From Dioscorea cayenensis subsp. rotundata (Eukaryota > Streptophyta > Magnoliopsida > Dioscoreales > Dioscoreaceae), in contig NC_052479.1 of assembly GCF_009730915.1 (NCBI RefSeq), positions 19,804,027-19,868,026 of the forward strand: a DNA stretch of 64,000 nucleotides, read 5' to 3'. The notes beneath the pieces were generated by a model. The model saw only the letters and a list, made by a program, of their open reading frames with translations. It was not told the origin of the DNA and searched no databases. Within the stretch, counting starts at the first letter, position 1. Each line of letters starts with the position of its first letter. Both the position numbers and the translations under genes were made by a program. Below, in pieces: positions 11,691 through 22,730 of this stretch.

Positions 11691-12659
11691 AAACCAAACC
11701 AATCTAGCCCATTCAACCTTCAGCCTGAGATTCTATATAAGACTTTCTCATGCAGAATCTATAGAATACTCACCATCTGGGCTTGCTGTCCACACAATTT
11801 AATCACCATGACACTTCATTAGAATTTTGATATCTTCAACCTCGTCTCAAACTTGATACAAATCAGGTGATAAAGGAAAAAAAGGCATCATTTTCCATCT
11901 TCAACAATAAATGCTAACCTAATTGGGTACAAGAACTTCTCACCTAAAATATGTAGAAGAGTACTACACGGTCGAGCCACATAGCTGTAAACCGTTCCCT
12001 ATAAGAAAAGATAAAACACAACATTTTCTGCCATGCTAATTTGAAGAGCTTCACTTTTTCTTTTATCAGAGAGGGCTAGGTTGATTATCTCGGAAGGAAA
12101 GAAACATTTTTTATTCGAAGCAAAAAAAAAAAATGGTATTACCGGATGCTTGAGGAGAAAAAGACTAAACATATCCAATACTTCTCATTTCCAACCGCTT
12201 AAAAACGAGCTTCAAAGCAAAGAATGACCCTCTTGCTTTTCGCCTTTGCTTGAGGTCATTTTTCTTATTTCTCTATAAGTTCTTCGAGATGTTGCTCTGA
12301 TTGGGTTGTATTCTCTGAAGCATGAACATCTTCTTCAGTAGTCTTGATCATGCAAGTTCCTATGAGTTCTTCGATAAAAGAGTCCTTCGATTGAGGGCTT
12401 CATCTTTCGGATGCTATCAGTTGGAGTTGATATAATCTACCCCTCTTCGATTTCCTTGCTTTGCCCTGTTTTCATTAAAGCCCTCAAAGAAAGCTAACAA
12501 ACTTCGGTTGCCCAGTTGCGGCAATGAATCCATCCCTCTTCCGCTTCTGCTCGGTCAATGAAATCTTAAGATTCCTTAAGACCAACATCTGGACAGCTTG
12601 AGATTCGGGTAGAGGTATCTCGGTTTTATGATTAGAACCTCCCTAAATCTACTAACAAA
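11691..12659. other. unassigned sequence
   Basis: No gene recognised. The part next to 12.66 kb may be decayed downstream sequence of the gypsy gag remnant that follows. Confidence 0.35.
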
Positions 12660-13400
12660 GGCTTTTCAAAGTCCTCTTCAGGGCGTTGAGCTCTGTCCTG
12701 AAGATCGGCGATGGTTGGCTTCTTGCCAATGAGATAGGATGGTTGAGAAAGTTAGTGGCGAGATCCTCGAAGGATGTGATGCTACCAACCCAACCGGGAG
12801 ACTCCCGAACCACCTAAATCATCTCCTTCCAAGCTCTACCGGAAGAGATAAATATGGTTGTCCTTATTATCCCGGGGGAGTGTCAAAAATGAAAAGTAGC
12901 AAGTGATGGTGTAGGTCACCTTTCCTATCAAACTTCGCAAACTTAGGTATCTTATACCATGGTGGTAGACTAACATTTGGACAATGGCACATAGCTGCCA
13001 GAGAAAATTTTTAAGTTGTAGCCGCTTGGGTTAACTCTAAGACCTGTCGCTCGAAATCTTCCCGGGAATTGAAGATCAAAAGATGAGATGCATTCCCGGT
13101 TGGATGAGGAGGGGGGTTAGGGGTTAACCCCAAAGGAGACTCTCTTTCAAATCCTACAGCCGAGGGGATTCGGTCATGGGGTCCCTACATTGGGTTGTGA
13201 AAGGGTAGCCTGAGTTAGGGCTGGATAGATAGACCAGGAACATGGGAAGAAGGCTCTTGCTTTTGCTAGACGAGGATAACCCCTGATTGCGTTGAGACAA
13301 AGAATCGATCGGGTATAGAGGTTGTTGATAACCCAAGTTGGGTTGTGCCTATTGACCGGGGCAGGGGGAGGAAGAGCCAAGTGTCAGTAAATTGAGACAA
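12660..13400 (-). mobile_element. Ty3/gypsy gag remnant
   Basis: Minus-strand reading at 12965-12890 gives PPWYKIPKFAKFD, KGD, HHHLLLF. At about 12790-12735 it gives GSITSFEDLATNFLNH. These are the two ends of the plant retrotransposon gag domain ('P.F.KFDG.GDP..H', then 'SI.SF.DL...F..HF'). Stops and frameshifts fall between them. Sequence from 13.0 to 13.4 kb in the N-terminal direction has proline/glutamine-rich minus-strand frames consistent with the start of gag. The outer boundaries are uncertain. Confidence 0.6.
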
Positions 13401-14458
13401 CTGGACATGGTTTGACCGACTGGTCATGGGTGGAGCATGGCTTTCTTGACCCGATGTCAGATGACAGTCAGACTGAGGAGGAGTCGGTAAAGTAGTATGA
13501 AAGAAGGGATTTCGTCTGTTGTCTATTAGTCATTATACTAGTAAAAATTGAAATAAAAATAGCATTCCTTCCCTTAACATCCATAGCAGTAAATGATTCA
13601 TCCCAATCCGGATGTTCAGGAAGGGCATTAAAGAGATGGTTCTGTCAACAGTCAGAGCGAGAGTCAGAAGCGGCAGTAGAAGGAGTAGGAACTATAGATG
13701 CCAAGTAACTAGGCAGAGGAAGAGAAGCAGTACTCGCATTTTGGTTGGCGATGTGGATTGGCCAATTGCATTCATCTTAATATTTCATACGATAGATGCT
13801 TAGAGAAAGGGATGAAAGTATTAACTTGCTTACTATGTCAATACTGTAATGCTCCCAATATATACCTTGACATTTTCGCATTACACCACCAAGCAAAAGG
13901 ATGTCCTGCTTCATATAGCAAAGAAGAATTTTTTTATTACATTCCAGATTTGACAGACAAACTTGTTTAGGGTAGTATAAATCCCTTTTTAATTTCTTGC
14001 CCTCTTTGGAAAAAAAAAGTGGATTATAAAGATCTTGTATGTTGATCAATATGGTGCAAGGATGACAGGCGATATTTTCAGGGACACATTCCATTTTGTG
14101 ATTTAAGAACTAATGGAATGGACTGCGAGAGGGCCTGAGATCCTCCTCCATCACAAAGTCACTGAGCTCGATATGATATTACAATACAAGATAGGATTTA
14201 AATGATTATGAGCATAATGGTGAAGTCTACAAAAAAGTCAAGGGTGTGAAAGGGACTCTTTATCAAATAAAAAGAAACCACCTTTCTTTTTGTTTGATTT
14301 TATAAGTACCGTAGGTCAGTCATCCATTCCGACGATATTAGTTATTGAAGGAAACAAGGGAGTTGGCTGATAAAGATGGACAGTAACGATCGCGTAATAT
14401 CAATTTTTTGGCCTCGTCATCGAAAGCCGCTTCCAATTGCTCAGAAATTCTCAGCTAT
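13401..14458. other. unassigned sequence upstream of rps7
   Basis: No gene recognised. Overlapping short frames on both strands at 13.6-14.1 kb have no family motifs. The last 100 bp would be the rps7 leader. Confidence 0.4.
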
Positions 14459-14905
14459 ATGGGGGACTTGGATGGTGAGCAAAAATAATTGATCAAGAAG
14501 TTGGTCAACTTTCACATGATAAATGGTAAAAGAACTAGAGTTCGTGCTATTGTTTATAATACTTTTAATCAACTAGCTCGAACTGAACGCGATGTAATCA
14601 AACTTATGGTTGACGCCGTAGATAATATAAAGCCCATATGAGAAGTGGTAAAAGTAGGAGTCACAGGTACTATTTATGATATCCCTGGGATTGTAACCAG
14701 GGATCGTCAACAAACCTTAGCTATTCATTGGATCCTTGGAGCTGCTTTCAAACAACGTATAAGCTAGTGGATAAGCTTAGAGAAATGTTCATTTGCTGAG
14801 ATACTGGATGCTTACCGAAATAGGGGAATTGCACGTAAGAGAAGAGAGAATCTTCATGGACTAGCTTCCACCAATCGAAGTTTCGTGCATTTCAAATGGT
14901 GGTAA
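14459..14905 (+). pseudogene. rps7: mitochondrial ribosomal protein S7, broken by three stops
   Basis: Small-subunit protein of the mitochondrial ribosome. The 149-codon span from ATG (14459) to TAA (14905) equals the usual plant length and keeps register throughout: [80 protein letters not shown] and [10 protein letters not shown]. Three in-frame stops interrupt it: TAA in place of the glutamine codon at position 10, TGA where cysteine follows KPI, and TAG where tyrosine follows the second arginine-isoleucine-serine segment. There are no indels, so damage is by point mutation only. rps7 is often lost from angiosperm mitochondrial genomes, so decay could have begun in the mitochondrion. Confidence 0.95.
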
Positions 14906-17900
14906 AGTGATACCACATGAAGAGCTCTTACTCATTCAGTCATTTTCGAAGGTTAGAAATGTTTGACCATTTTCCTTTTATCATCTTCATATAGAAAGAA
15001 AGTCGGCCTTCCTCAAACTCCCCCCTTCATTCATTGAGTTGGAGGAATACCGAGATCGCCGATGAATCATTTTTGAAGTTTCGATTGGAATCGATCCAGA
15101 ACCATTCTGAGCTATACCAAATCGATAGCGTATGGAAAGGGCTTTGCTCCGTTGGTATAGTAGGTAGAGCCATTTCTTGCCCTTGCCCTTGAGCCTTAGA
15201 TAAATAACTTAACTGGATAAAACGATTCCTCAATAGGAAAACGAGAAGCTCCAACTGGATCAATTGGAACTGGAACAAGCTATGCTACCTTTGGCTCCGC
15301 CTCCGTTCCGGTTTCCGGTTCAGGGTCAACTGGAGCTTGGTCAGGTACTAGAACTACGAGTTCCTTTCTCCCTAACAGTCGAGTAGCTTCCGCTCCTCCT
15401 ATGTATGAGTATTTCAAAATTGTAAAGATCCTCCTCTAATACGAATGTGTAATCGGAGGATGTTCGCCATGTAGATTCTTGATCCTAGAACGGGGGATGG
15501 AATGTGGCTGCTTCTGGGGTTGAAGTTCATGATGATTCTGAAGTTGATGACAGGGTCGCATGCAGGGGTGTGCCCCTATCTCTCCGGGGAGGAAGAGAAG
15601 AAGTGCATGGAAGGGTGAAGAATGAACACTCGACTAAAAGGAGAGGGAAAGAGAGAGCAGTATCTTATACACGTATTAACAACCAACCTGAACTGCACCG
15701 GAAGGGCCATCTCCGACTCCTTAGGGGATGAAAGAGCATGAACTAATCTCTAAACCGATGGACTTATCTGAGAAATGAGATTGGTTAGCTGCTCCCTCAA
15801 AATATTGGTTCATTGACCGGAATAGAAGGCATCGAAATCTTCGAACCATCGCCTTACAGCCCGAGGTTCCCAAAAAACCGATTCCTCTTGAATCGAATAT
15901 TTGCATTTGATCCGACTTCGATCGGAGAATGCCTATGGAATTTTCACAGATGTGGTTCGCCCGTCACCCGGTTGCTTACTGATCCCTCGGGTAGAGGGAT
16001 CAGGGGGGAAGGGATAAGCCTAGATGTCACTCCATCGATACAACGTATTGAGCGACTTCGATGAAGAGGGAGATGCTCCTTTACTCGACTGGAAATGACG
16101 GGTCGACAACTCCGAATCACAAGCTATTGACAACTAACTAAACTACTCCGGATGAGGGGTGAAATATTCTGCCTTCCTTCGAGTATACGCGCTTTCTCAC
16201 TAAATGGGGGAAGGGAAGGATTCAATACCCCACCCAGAAAGACGTGTTTTCCATTTTTTAAATAAGGCATGTAAGCCTCTTTGTCCCTCCCGGTGCGGTA
16301 GCAGAAGCATTATCAGCTCCCGAACGAAGTAAAGTCTTTCTCTCCTGGCTCTCCGCCCAATTTCGATCTTTCTGCTGCCCAATCCAACAAGCCTTGAGTG
16401 GTTACCCCTCCTTCCGAGAAGTGTCATGATCCGGACTGAGATGAACAGCTCCCGAAGAAGATGAAGCTACCGAGATGGGAATTAGGAGCTGCTCTTCCGG
16501 CCGAGAAAGCGATTGAGAAAGCCAACAATTCTTTCTATCCGGATCTTTATTCCGAATATCTTAGATCGAACATCACAAGCCTTAGAACCATAATTCACAA
16601 CTCACTCCCGACCGATAAGAGGGGCCTCCGTCCAACCTCGAGAGTCTTGAATGCTCCTTCCATCCATCAAAGCATGATAGTTTCATTTTATGGTCAGAAC
16701 TCAATCCCAGTCTGGGGATGGTGAATTAGACTCAGCCTATGCGGGCCTTATACTCGATCCACCGCTGGGAAATTCTCATCGAGCTATGATTATCCAGCAA
16801 GTACTGTTGGGATAGTAGAGGCGTTGTCATAATATAGATGGTAGCTAGTAGGGGTGGAATCCGTGGCACCAACATAACATTTAGTAACTATGGGATTGCT
16901 GGTTTTCCTAATTCTTAAGCTTTTTGTTACAGATTAGCCTGTTGTGATCAGAAGCAGAGGACACATTACATTAGTAGCGGGTTCTGAAGCAGGTATCAAC
17001 CTTTTGTTTTCGGCCAACAACATCTACTCATATCTAGCTTCATGTTATTTTTTAACACAGCGATCAGCAAGCGGGGGAGAGTCAAGTAAAGTACAACACA
17101 GAACTGATAGGGTGGGGCACGCCAAAGCAACCGGGTATCCCAGAGGGGTTAGTACTCAAGCGCTGGCGCCTTCTTTTTTTTAAAGGTGAAAACGCAAAAA
17201 ACTACAGCGCTAATAGCAAGGGCTTTCGCCCTTGCTTGTTCTTTCACATCTTGTGCTTAATCCCTTGCTTGTTTGCCCTCGGGCGCACTAGCGCACTATG
17301 AATTTGATGCTGGACTTTGCTGGGTTGGGGAGAAGCAAGTTGTACCTTAGATTGACCAGGAGACATCAAAAAAAGAATTCTTGGCATCGAGAGAAAGACG
17401 AGATTCCTTAAGTTATTTAGTGAGTGCTTTCTTTTTTTTGGCTTGGCTTGGAAAAAGAAAATGAAATATGAACAACTGCGCTGGTCATAATAGATCAACT
17501 TGAATACTGGAGCAAGAAGATGCATTCAAGTTCCATTTCGTGGGAAGGATGACATACCATGATACTTTCTATTTTATCGAGCCCTGCTTTTGTCTCTGGT
17601 TTGATGGTTGTACGTGCTAAAAATCTGGTACATTCTATTTCATTTCCCAGCCCAGTCTTTGGTAACACTGCTGGTTTACTTCTTTTGTTAGGTCTCGACT
17701 TCTCCATTTTGACAAAAAACCCATAGTTCAATAGCTATTTCGGGTTAAGAAGATGTGAAAGCACATTTCTCTCTATAAGACTATAAGAATAGTGTGTTCC
17801 GAGGTGTGAAGTGGGAGAGAAGAGATGTCATAATTAGGGTTTTGAATAAGACAACCTTTGCATTTTTTCTTTTTAATAAGAACTATTTTTCCTATTTTCC

Positions 17901-17909
17901 TTTGAATAA
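14906..17909. other. unassigned sequence
   Basis: Three kilobases without a recognisable gene. Open frames at 15.0-15.3, 15.5-16.1, 16.2-16.7 and 16.9-17.7 kb are short, have no known motifs and largely overlap on opposite strands. It contains one member of a 41-bp dispersed repeat (14991-15031). Confidence 0.4.
14991..15031 (+). repeat. 41-bp dispersed repeat, copy 1
   Basis: The segment ATAGAAAGAAAGTCGGCCTT and the following CCTCA(A/T)ACTCCCCCCTTCATT recur at 33496-33536 in the same orientation with one or two mismatches. Small dispersed repeats are common in plant mitochondrial DNA. Confidence 0.8.
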
Positions 17910-17922
17910 GAGCTATTTTTCC
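17875..17922 (-). repeat. tandem duplication at the 3' end of plastid rrn5
   Basis: The block AATAAGA(A/G)CTATTTTTCC is present at about 17875-17893 and again at about 17904-17922. The second copy overlaps the 3' part of the plastid 5S rRNA sequence. This suggests a slippage or repair duplication after the plastid fragment was captured. Confidence 0.6.
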
Positions 17923-18020
17923 GCAGGACCTCCCCCATAGTATCATCACCGCAGTAGAGTTTAACCATCAAGTTCGGGGATGGATTAGTGTGGTTCCTCT
18001 ACGCCTAGGACACCAGAATA
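17910..18020 (-). pseudogene. rrn5: plastid-derived 5S rRNA (truncated)
   Basis: The reverse complement begins TATTCTGGTGTCCTAGGCGT and continues with the plastid 5S sequence through GGTTAAACTCTACTGCGGTG and GGTCCTGCGGAAAAATAGCTC. About 111 of 121 nt are present and the 3' end is missing. Substitutions include GGTGACGATAC to GGTGATGATAC, a C-to-T change at a CpG. It lies in plastid order with rrn4.5 and rrn23. Confidence 0.93.
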
Positions 18021-18245
18021 TTGAATTATGAGCGAAGAAAGGATTAGAGAAAAACATATTGGCTAGTGATTGTGAGGCCCCAATTCTTGACTGGAAGGGA
18101 CACCAAAGGCCTCTACCCTTCCATCCCTTGAATAGATAGAGAAGGAGGGCGGGGCTTTTTGTTTTTTTCATGTTGTCAAACAGTTGAACAATGAAAAATA
18201 AATGGCTAGTGCCTCGATTGAATTGATCAGTCATGTAGGAACAAG
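18021..18245 (-). other. plastid rrn5-rrn4.5 intergenic spacer
   Basis: Sequence between the two plastid rRNA copies resembles the plastid rrn4.5-rrn5 spacer (for example the segment with ATCCCTTGAATAGATAGAGA on the plus strand). This shows that one continuous plastid piece was transferred. Confidence 0.7.
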
Positions 18246-18348
18246 GTTCAAATCTCTCGGTCTCGTTAGGATGCCTCACTGCATACATCACTCGCACTTC
18301 CACTTGACACCTATCATAATGATAAATGGCTCATCTCGTCGTGACCTT
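18246..18348 (-). pseudogene. rrn4.5: plastid-derived 4.5S rRNA
   Basis: The reverse complement begins AAGGTCACGACGAGATGAGC and runs through ATCATTATGATAGGTGTCAA, GTGGAAGTGCGAGTGATGTA and GAGGCATCCTAACGAGACCG to TTTGAAC. This is the full plastid 4.5S sequence, about 103 nt, with scattered transitions. Confidence 0.92.
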
Positions 18349-18366
18349 ATCTTAGATTCCTAATAT

Positions 18367-19232
18367 ACATCGCTCCATCCCAGAGGGCGGAGAACCCAGT
18401 CACTCGTCTCGTACTGTGCTACCGGAGGCTCGGGGAAGTCAGAATAGGAGAGCACTCATCTTTGGGTGAGCTTACTACTTAGATGTTTTCAGCAGTTATC
18501 CGCTCCGCACTTGGCTGGGTTTACCATGGGCACGATAACTGGGTACACTAAAGGTGCGTCCTTCCCGGTCCTCTCGTACTAGGGAAACATCATCTCAATG
18601 CTCTAATGGCCGCACCGAATATGGACCGAACTCTCTCATGAAGTTCTGAACCCAGCTCACGTAATGTACCACTTTAATGGGTGAAAAGCCCAACCATTGG
18701 AACATACTACATCCCCACATAGTGAAGAGCCCACATCGAGGTGCCAAACATTCCCGTCGATGTGAACTCTTGGGGAAGATCAGCCTGTTATCCCTAGAGT
18801 AACTTTTATCCGTTGAGCGACGACCCTTCCACTCAGCAACGTCGGATCACTAAGGCCGACTTTCATCCCTGCTCGACGGGTGGGTATTGCACGCCTCCAT
18901 TACCCTTTGGGAAGCCTACACCCCATAGAAACTCTCAACCTGAGACTGTCCCTTGGCCCGTAGGTCCTGACACAAGGTTAGAATTCTAGCTCTTCCAAAG
19001 TGGTATCTCACTGATGGCTTGGGCTACCCGGAAGGACGCCTTCTTTGCCCTCCACCTAAGCAGCTCAGGAAAGGACCAAAGCCAATCCCAGGGAACAGTA
19101 AAGCTTCATAGGGTCTTTCTGTCTAGGTGCAGGTAGTCCGCATCTTCAGAAACATGTCTATTTCACCGAGCCTCTCTCTGAGACAGTGCCCTGATCATTA
19201 TGCCTTTTGTGCGGGTCGGAACTTACCCGACA
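18367..19232 (-). pseudogene. rrn23: plastid-derived 23S rRNA, 3' part
   Basis: About 865 bp matches the 3' third of plastid 23S rRNA, read on the minus strand. Landmarks on the plus strand are GATCAGCCTGTTATCCCTAG (peptidyl-transferase region), GGTCCTCTCGTACTAGGGA (sarcin-ricin loop region), CAGTTATCCGCTCCGCACTT and CCCGTAGGTCCTGACACA. At 19232 similarity stops abruptly after GGGTCGGAACTTACCCGAC. Multiple substitutions make it non-functional. The order rrn23-rrn4.5-rrn5 is the plastid order. Confidence 0.93.
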
Positions 19233-19499
19233 TTGAGACCTCACCAAACTCAGGCTATCTCATGGTACTATATAGTACTAATGAAAGACAATGTTTGGAT
19301 AGATATTGTCGGTGCTCCACAGTTGGTAAGACACTGGAGAGTGAAGTAGGGTGATTCTGATGTAATGCTGAAGAAATTCGACTATATTTGGTATAGGCCT
19401 CCAATCCTATCACCTGTCCTATCTCGAACTGGTAACTGTTTCAGGGTTTATTAGTTGGTATTTCCGGGTGCAGCTCAGTGATGTTACCGTTAGGCATAG
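19233..19499. other. unassigned spacer between plastid rrn23 and LTR A
   Basis: No feature recognised. Its last five bases CATAG are the left copy of the target-site duplication of LTR A. Confidence 0.45.
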
Positions 19500-19984
19500 T
19501 GATAAGTGCTTGAGTAGACATATTTTTATATATGTTTTACATGCATTGAGCATCATTTTTACTGTGGTTTATGTCTCATATTGTGTATTTGGTGTTCTTT
19601 TATGCATATAGGTTGTGAATGCCTTGAAGAGTAAAAAAGAAGCAAAGATAGGCTATAAAGACACAATGTTGGGAGTTCTTGTTCAATTCAAGGATCAAGA
19701 CACGAGAGCAGTTCATAAACGTGGAGATGTGTGCCAACTTCCAAGAAGATTCAAGTCAATTCACTATTTGGAAGGGCACAAAGGCAGCCACATCTTCATA
19801 TTCCTTCTCTTTGTGAAGATTGCAAGACCTCTCAAAGATACGTCGATGAAGAAAAGTTTTATAGCCTACCACATGGACGTGTGCCCGGACATGTGGCCTT
19901 AAGAGAAGAGTGTTCGGATCGCGTTTTGTGAAAAGTACTGTAGTAATTCCACTGTAGCAGTGCTGTAGGAAAATTACTGTTCAT

Positions 19985-20072
19985 GCGGCCGCGTCAAAAG
20001 TCCACGCGCCCGTGTGGAAATTTCTGCAGCCCACGCGGCCGCGTGAAAAATCCAAACGGGCGTGTGAGGGCA
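19985..20072 (+). repeat. GC-rich palindromic motif array in LTR A
   Basis: Successive copies of CACGCG(C/G)CCG(C/T)GTG-like palindromes separated by AAAATCC/GGAAATTT linkers, ending about 25 bp before the TATA box. The same arrangement is present in LTRs B-E. Confidence 0.65.
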
Positions 20073-20095
20073 CGTGACAGACGCGATATACGGCC

Positions 20096-20103
20096 TATAA
20101 ATA
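20096..20103 (+). promoter_or_regulatory. LTR A TATA box
   Basis: TATAAATA lies just downstream of the palindrome array, where the U3 promoter of an LTR is expected. Confidence 0.6.
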
Positions 20104-21274
20104 GCCGTTTTGCCCTATTCTTTCTCATCTTTTGTGCGGCTCTTGAGGGGTGAGACGGCTAGGGTTTGGAGAGGAGTTCTTTATGGCTTTAGAGGCACTT
20201 CGTGACCAACTTTGATCGATTCCTCCTCCGTCATACCATCAAGGAAGCCACCGGTGAACCTAGCTTCGGAGTGGGTCCTTCAAGACATCGAAGCTCTCCA
20301 TCAAGACCATCAGTTCATATATAAGGGGGTTTATTTCTATGGTTTTAATGTACTTTCATTCATTGATGGTGTGTTTTGTATGTTGCTCCATGGAGAGCTA
20401 AAACCCTAGAGGGTATTTGGGCTTGTGAACCCTAGGATTCTCATCTTTTGTGGATTTGCTTAGTGTTTCTATTTAATCCGAGTTTGATTAAGTTTTTAAT
20501 CTTGTATTCTCATTGCTTGCTTGTTTAATTAATCCTTGTGGTTGATTGGATTTGCATGATTTGTTACTTTGATGTGAGAGAGGTCTCCATTAGAGTTAGA
20601 ACTTCAAGGTTAAAGAGGGTTGAGAGGGTGAGTCATGAGATAGTGGAGTGTCCCCTCTCCCTTCCGATTGAGTGTATTCTATCTCCGTTCCTTAAGCTCT
20701 ATGCAACCATATTTGGTGTGAGGTGTGAGATGGAGAGATTTCTCTGCCGGGACCTTGTAGGGGGTTAGGATCCTTCGCCGGGAATTAGAGTTGGATCATT
20801 CTTTAGGAATTGGATACACAATTTGGAATCCCTAGAATGCTTTGCGGTCATATGTGGTGTGAGGTGTTGAGATTGAGCGATTTCTCCACCGGGACCTCGT
20901 AGGGGACTAGTATCGGTGATCTAGAGATAGACCCGATTATGTTTGGATTTCCACGACTTAACTTACTCATCATAGAAACACTTTGCTTATTCGGTACCTA
21001 ATACCTGAATCCTAGGGGGAGCATTGCCCGAATACCCCACTTTTACTGATTGAGATCTCCATCCATTTTACCCTTGCATATTTGTCTCCGGTATTCATTT
21101 CTTCGCACATTAGATCACCACACCTTTCCATTTATCATTTGGTTAGAAAGCAGAGAAGAAGTTAGTACTAGTAGCCCTGTTCCCTGTGGATTCGACTACC
21201 CACTCACCGGGGTAATTATTACTTTGACACCCGTGCACTTGCGGTTTACACGCATATTTGGACGTGTCACATAG

Positions 21275-22198
21275 CACACCTACGGACTCAACTGGGCACC
21301 TTGGTTCTGGCTCAAGGTGTGTTTCAGCCTAAGCTAGAGGGGAATAGAAGCTGTGATCAAACTCCTTGTGAGTATTCATGGGTTGAGGTTCCTAAAGCAT
21401 CTGACATATAAGAACTTGCCTAACTAGAATCATAATGAGGGAAGCTCAGCCTGTGTCCTGGACTATCAACCCGAAAGAGGAAGCAGATTCAAGTCCCCTA
21501 GTCAATCTAGTCAAAGGGAAGTCGAGGCAAGTCAAATTCTAACTCGGAAGCGCTAGGAAAGCCGGATGATTCAAAAACAAAAGATGATATTACTCCCACT
21601 CTATTCCAGCCTTTCGCTTGTTTCAAGTAAAGGCCATCCACCCTCGAGCCAATGTCGCGCGGCGCTGAAGTCGCTCGAACGACCTTCAACAATGAGATTT
21701 GGAAATCAAATTCTTTCTCCACCGCTTCCTGACAAATGATTGATAGGAAGGGATTGCCTGGGCTTCCCTACATCCGATTGACTCATACCTCCCAGCCCTA
21801 TCTCCAGGATCTCATTCAATAGATCCAACCAATTTCTAGGGTAGATAGAGGAGTTCGTCCCCTACTTCTTCCTTTGCTCCATAGGCACCAAAGATCAAGA
21901 ATTCGAGAAAGAAAGATTGTAAGATGGGTTTAGCAGCTTCGAAGGAAAGATGAACAGCCCTGATCGGGTCATAAAGGAAGGCAGCGTGAAGCTACTACTA
22001 TGAAGGCCGACCACTACATCTCCGCTGTTCTCTTTCACCTAGCGGTGCATCGGGCCTATTTTTTATCTATACACCTCTTATTCTGGAAGGTTAACTTACC
22101 CTTTCCTTTTTTTTTCAAGAACGGATCCCGCCAGCCCACTCCAAAGCCCAGATCTCTGTCTTCTCTTTCGTGGTCTGAACCTAAATGAAATCCAACCC
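21275..22198. other. unassigned sequence
   Basis: No recognisable gene. Short overlapping frames only. Confidence 0.4.
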
Positions 22199-22411
22199 CT
22201 ACTGAGACAAAGACAGGCCGCCTATCGGGCATCCAAAGGTTAGGTCATCCGTGTACCGTGCATATCGGCGATTGGTCCCAATTTGGTTCGTAATCCATTT
22301 GTTTAGGTATATGTTCGCTAGAAGAGGAGATAGGTTCCATCCCTTTTCGTGCTTTTTTGTATTCGCGGACTTTCCAAGGCTAGGCTTCACATCAATGACG
22401 GAATCGGTCAT
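22199..22411 (-). pseudogene. reverse-transcriptase-like fragment (group II/retron type?)
   Basis: A minus-strand frame reads GWNLSPLLANIYLNKWI, then RRYARYTDDLTFGCP. This combines the 'SPLLANIYL' block and the 'Y.DD' catalytic box of prokaryote- or organelle-type reverse transcriptases. The two blocks are much closer together than in a group II maturase, and a stop lies just upstream, so it is a fragment or an internally deleted copy. The loop RYARYTDDLTF is closer to group II or retron enzymes than to the LINE or gypsy pieces elsewhere in this window. Assignment is tentative. Confidence 0.4.
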
Positions 22412-22647
22412 CGGTAACTATTCTGAGTCATTCCGTCATCTTATCCCGCCTGAGAAATTCCAAGCATTTCCTCACGCACAGGCCTATGGCTTTAAGCAAG
22501 CCCCTTCATCAAAGTCTGAAATTTCTTGTTCTAGTTTTGTTAGCTGAACTTACTTTAATGTTTGGTTTGGTTGAGTCCTGGGAAGAAAACCGAATGGCGC
22601 CATCCTTCTTATTCAGGAACCTTTGAGAGGGGTGTCGGCCCGAGAAG
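22412..22647. other. spacer upstream of trnY
   Basis: No feature recognised apart from the decayed upstream part of the RT-like fragment. Confidence 0.4.
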
Positions 22648-22730
22648 TGGAGAGTGGCCGAGTGGTCAAAAGTGACAAACTGTAAATCTATTAAAGGTTT
22701 TCTACCTAGGTTCGAATCTTGCCTCTCCCA
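22648..22730 (+). pseudogene. trnY-GUA: mitochondrial tRNA-Tyr (GUA), decayed
   Basis: An 83-nt class II tRNA sequence with D-arm GTGGCCGAGTGGTCAAAAG, anticodon loop CTGTAAAT (anticodon GTA), T arm AGGTTCGAATCTTGCC and acceptor GCCTCTCCCA. Several differences from the usual plant mitochondrial tRNA-Tyr are transitions: AGCGAC to AGTGAC at a CpG, further G-to-A changes in and near the anticodon stem, and C-to-T in the T stem. The first base is T instead of G, so the top acceptor pair is lost. Anticodon-stem pairing is weakened, so it is probably non-functional. The adjacency trnY-nad2 exon 3 is native angiosperm mitochondrial order. Confidence 0.85.

Larger units (their letters stand above)
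19500..21269 (+). mobile_element. solo LTR A (gypsy, subfamily 1)
   Basis: A 1770-bp LTR beginning TGATAAGTGCTTGAG and ending GGACGTGTCA. It is flanked by the perfect 5-bp duplication CATAG (19495-19499 and 21270-21274). No internal retrotransposon sequence adjoins it, so it is a solo LTR left by LTR-LTR recombination. It carries a TATA box (20096-20103) and an upstream GC-rich palindromic motif array (about 19985-20072). It shares ends, TATA-array layout and the GTGCACTTGCGG tail motif with LTRs B-E, but the body is diverged. Its 3' part matches the LTR fragment that precedes the gag-protease element at 59.3 kb. Confidence 0.93.

Noticed and set aside
15813..16064. 83-codon frame possibly coding
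   Set aside because: No motif or conserved block recognised, and an opposing frame overlaps its start.
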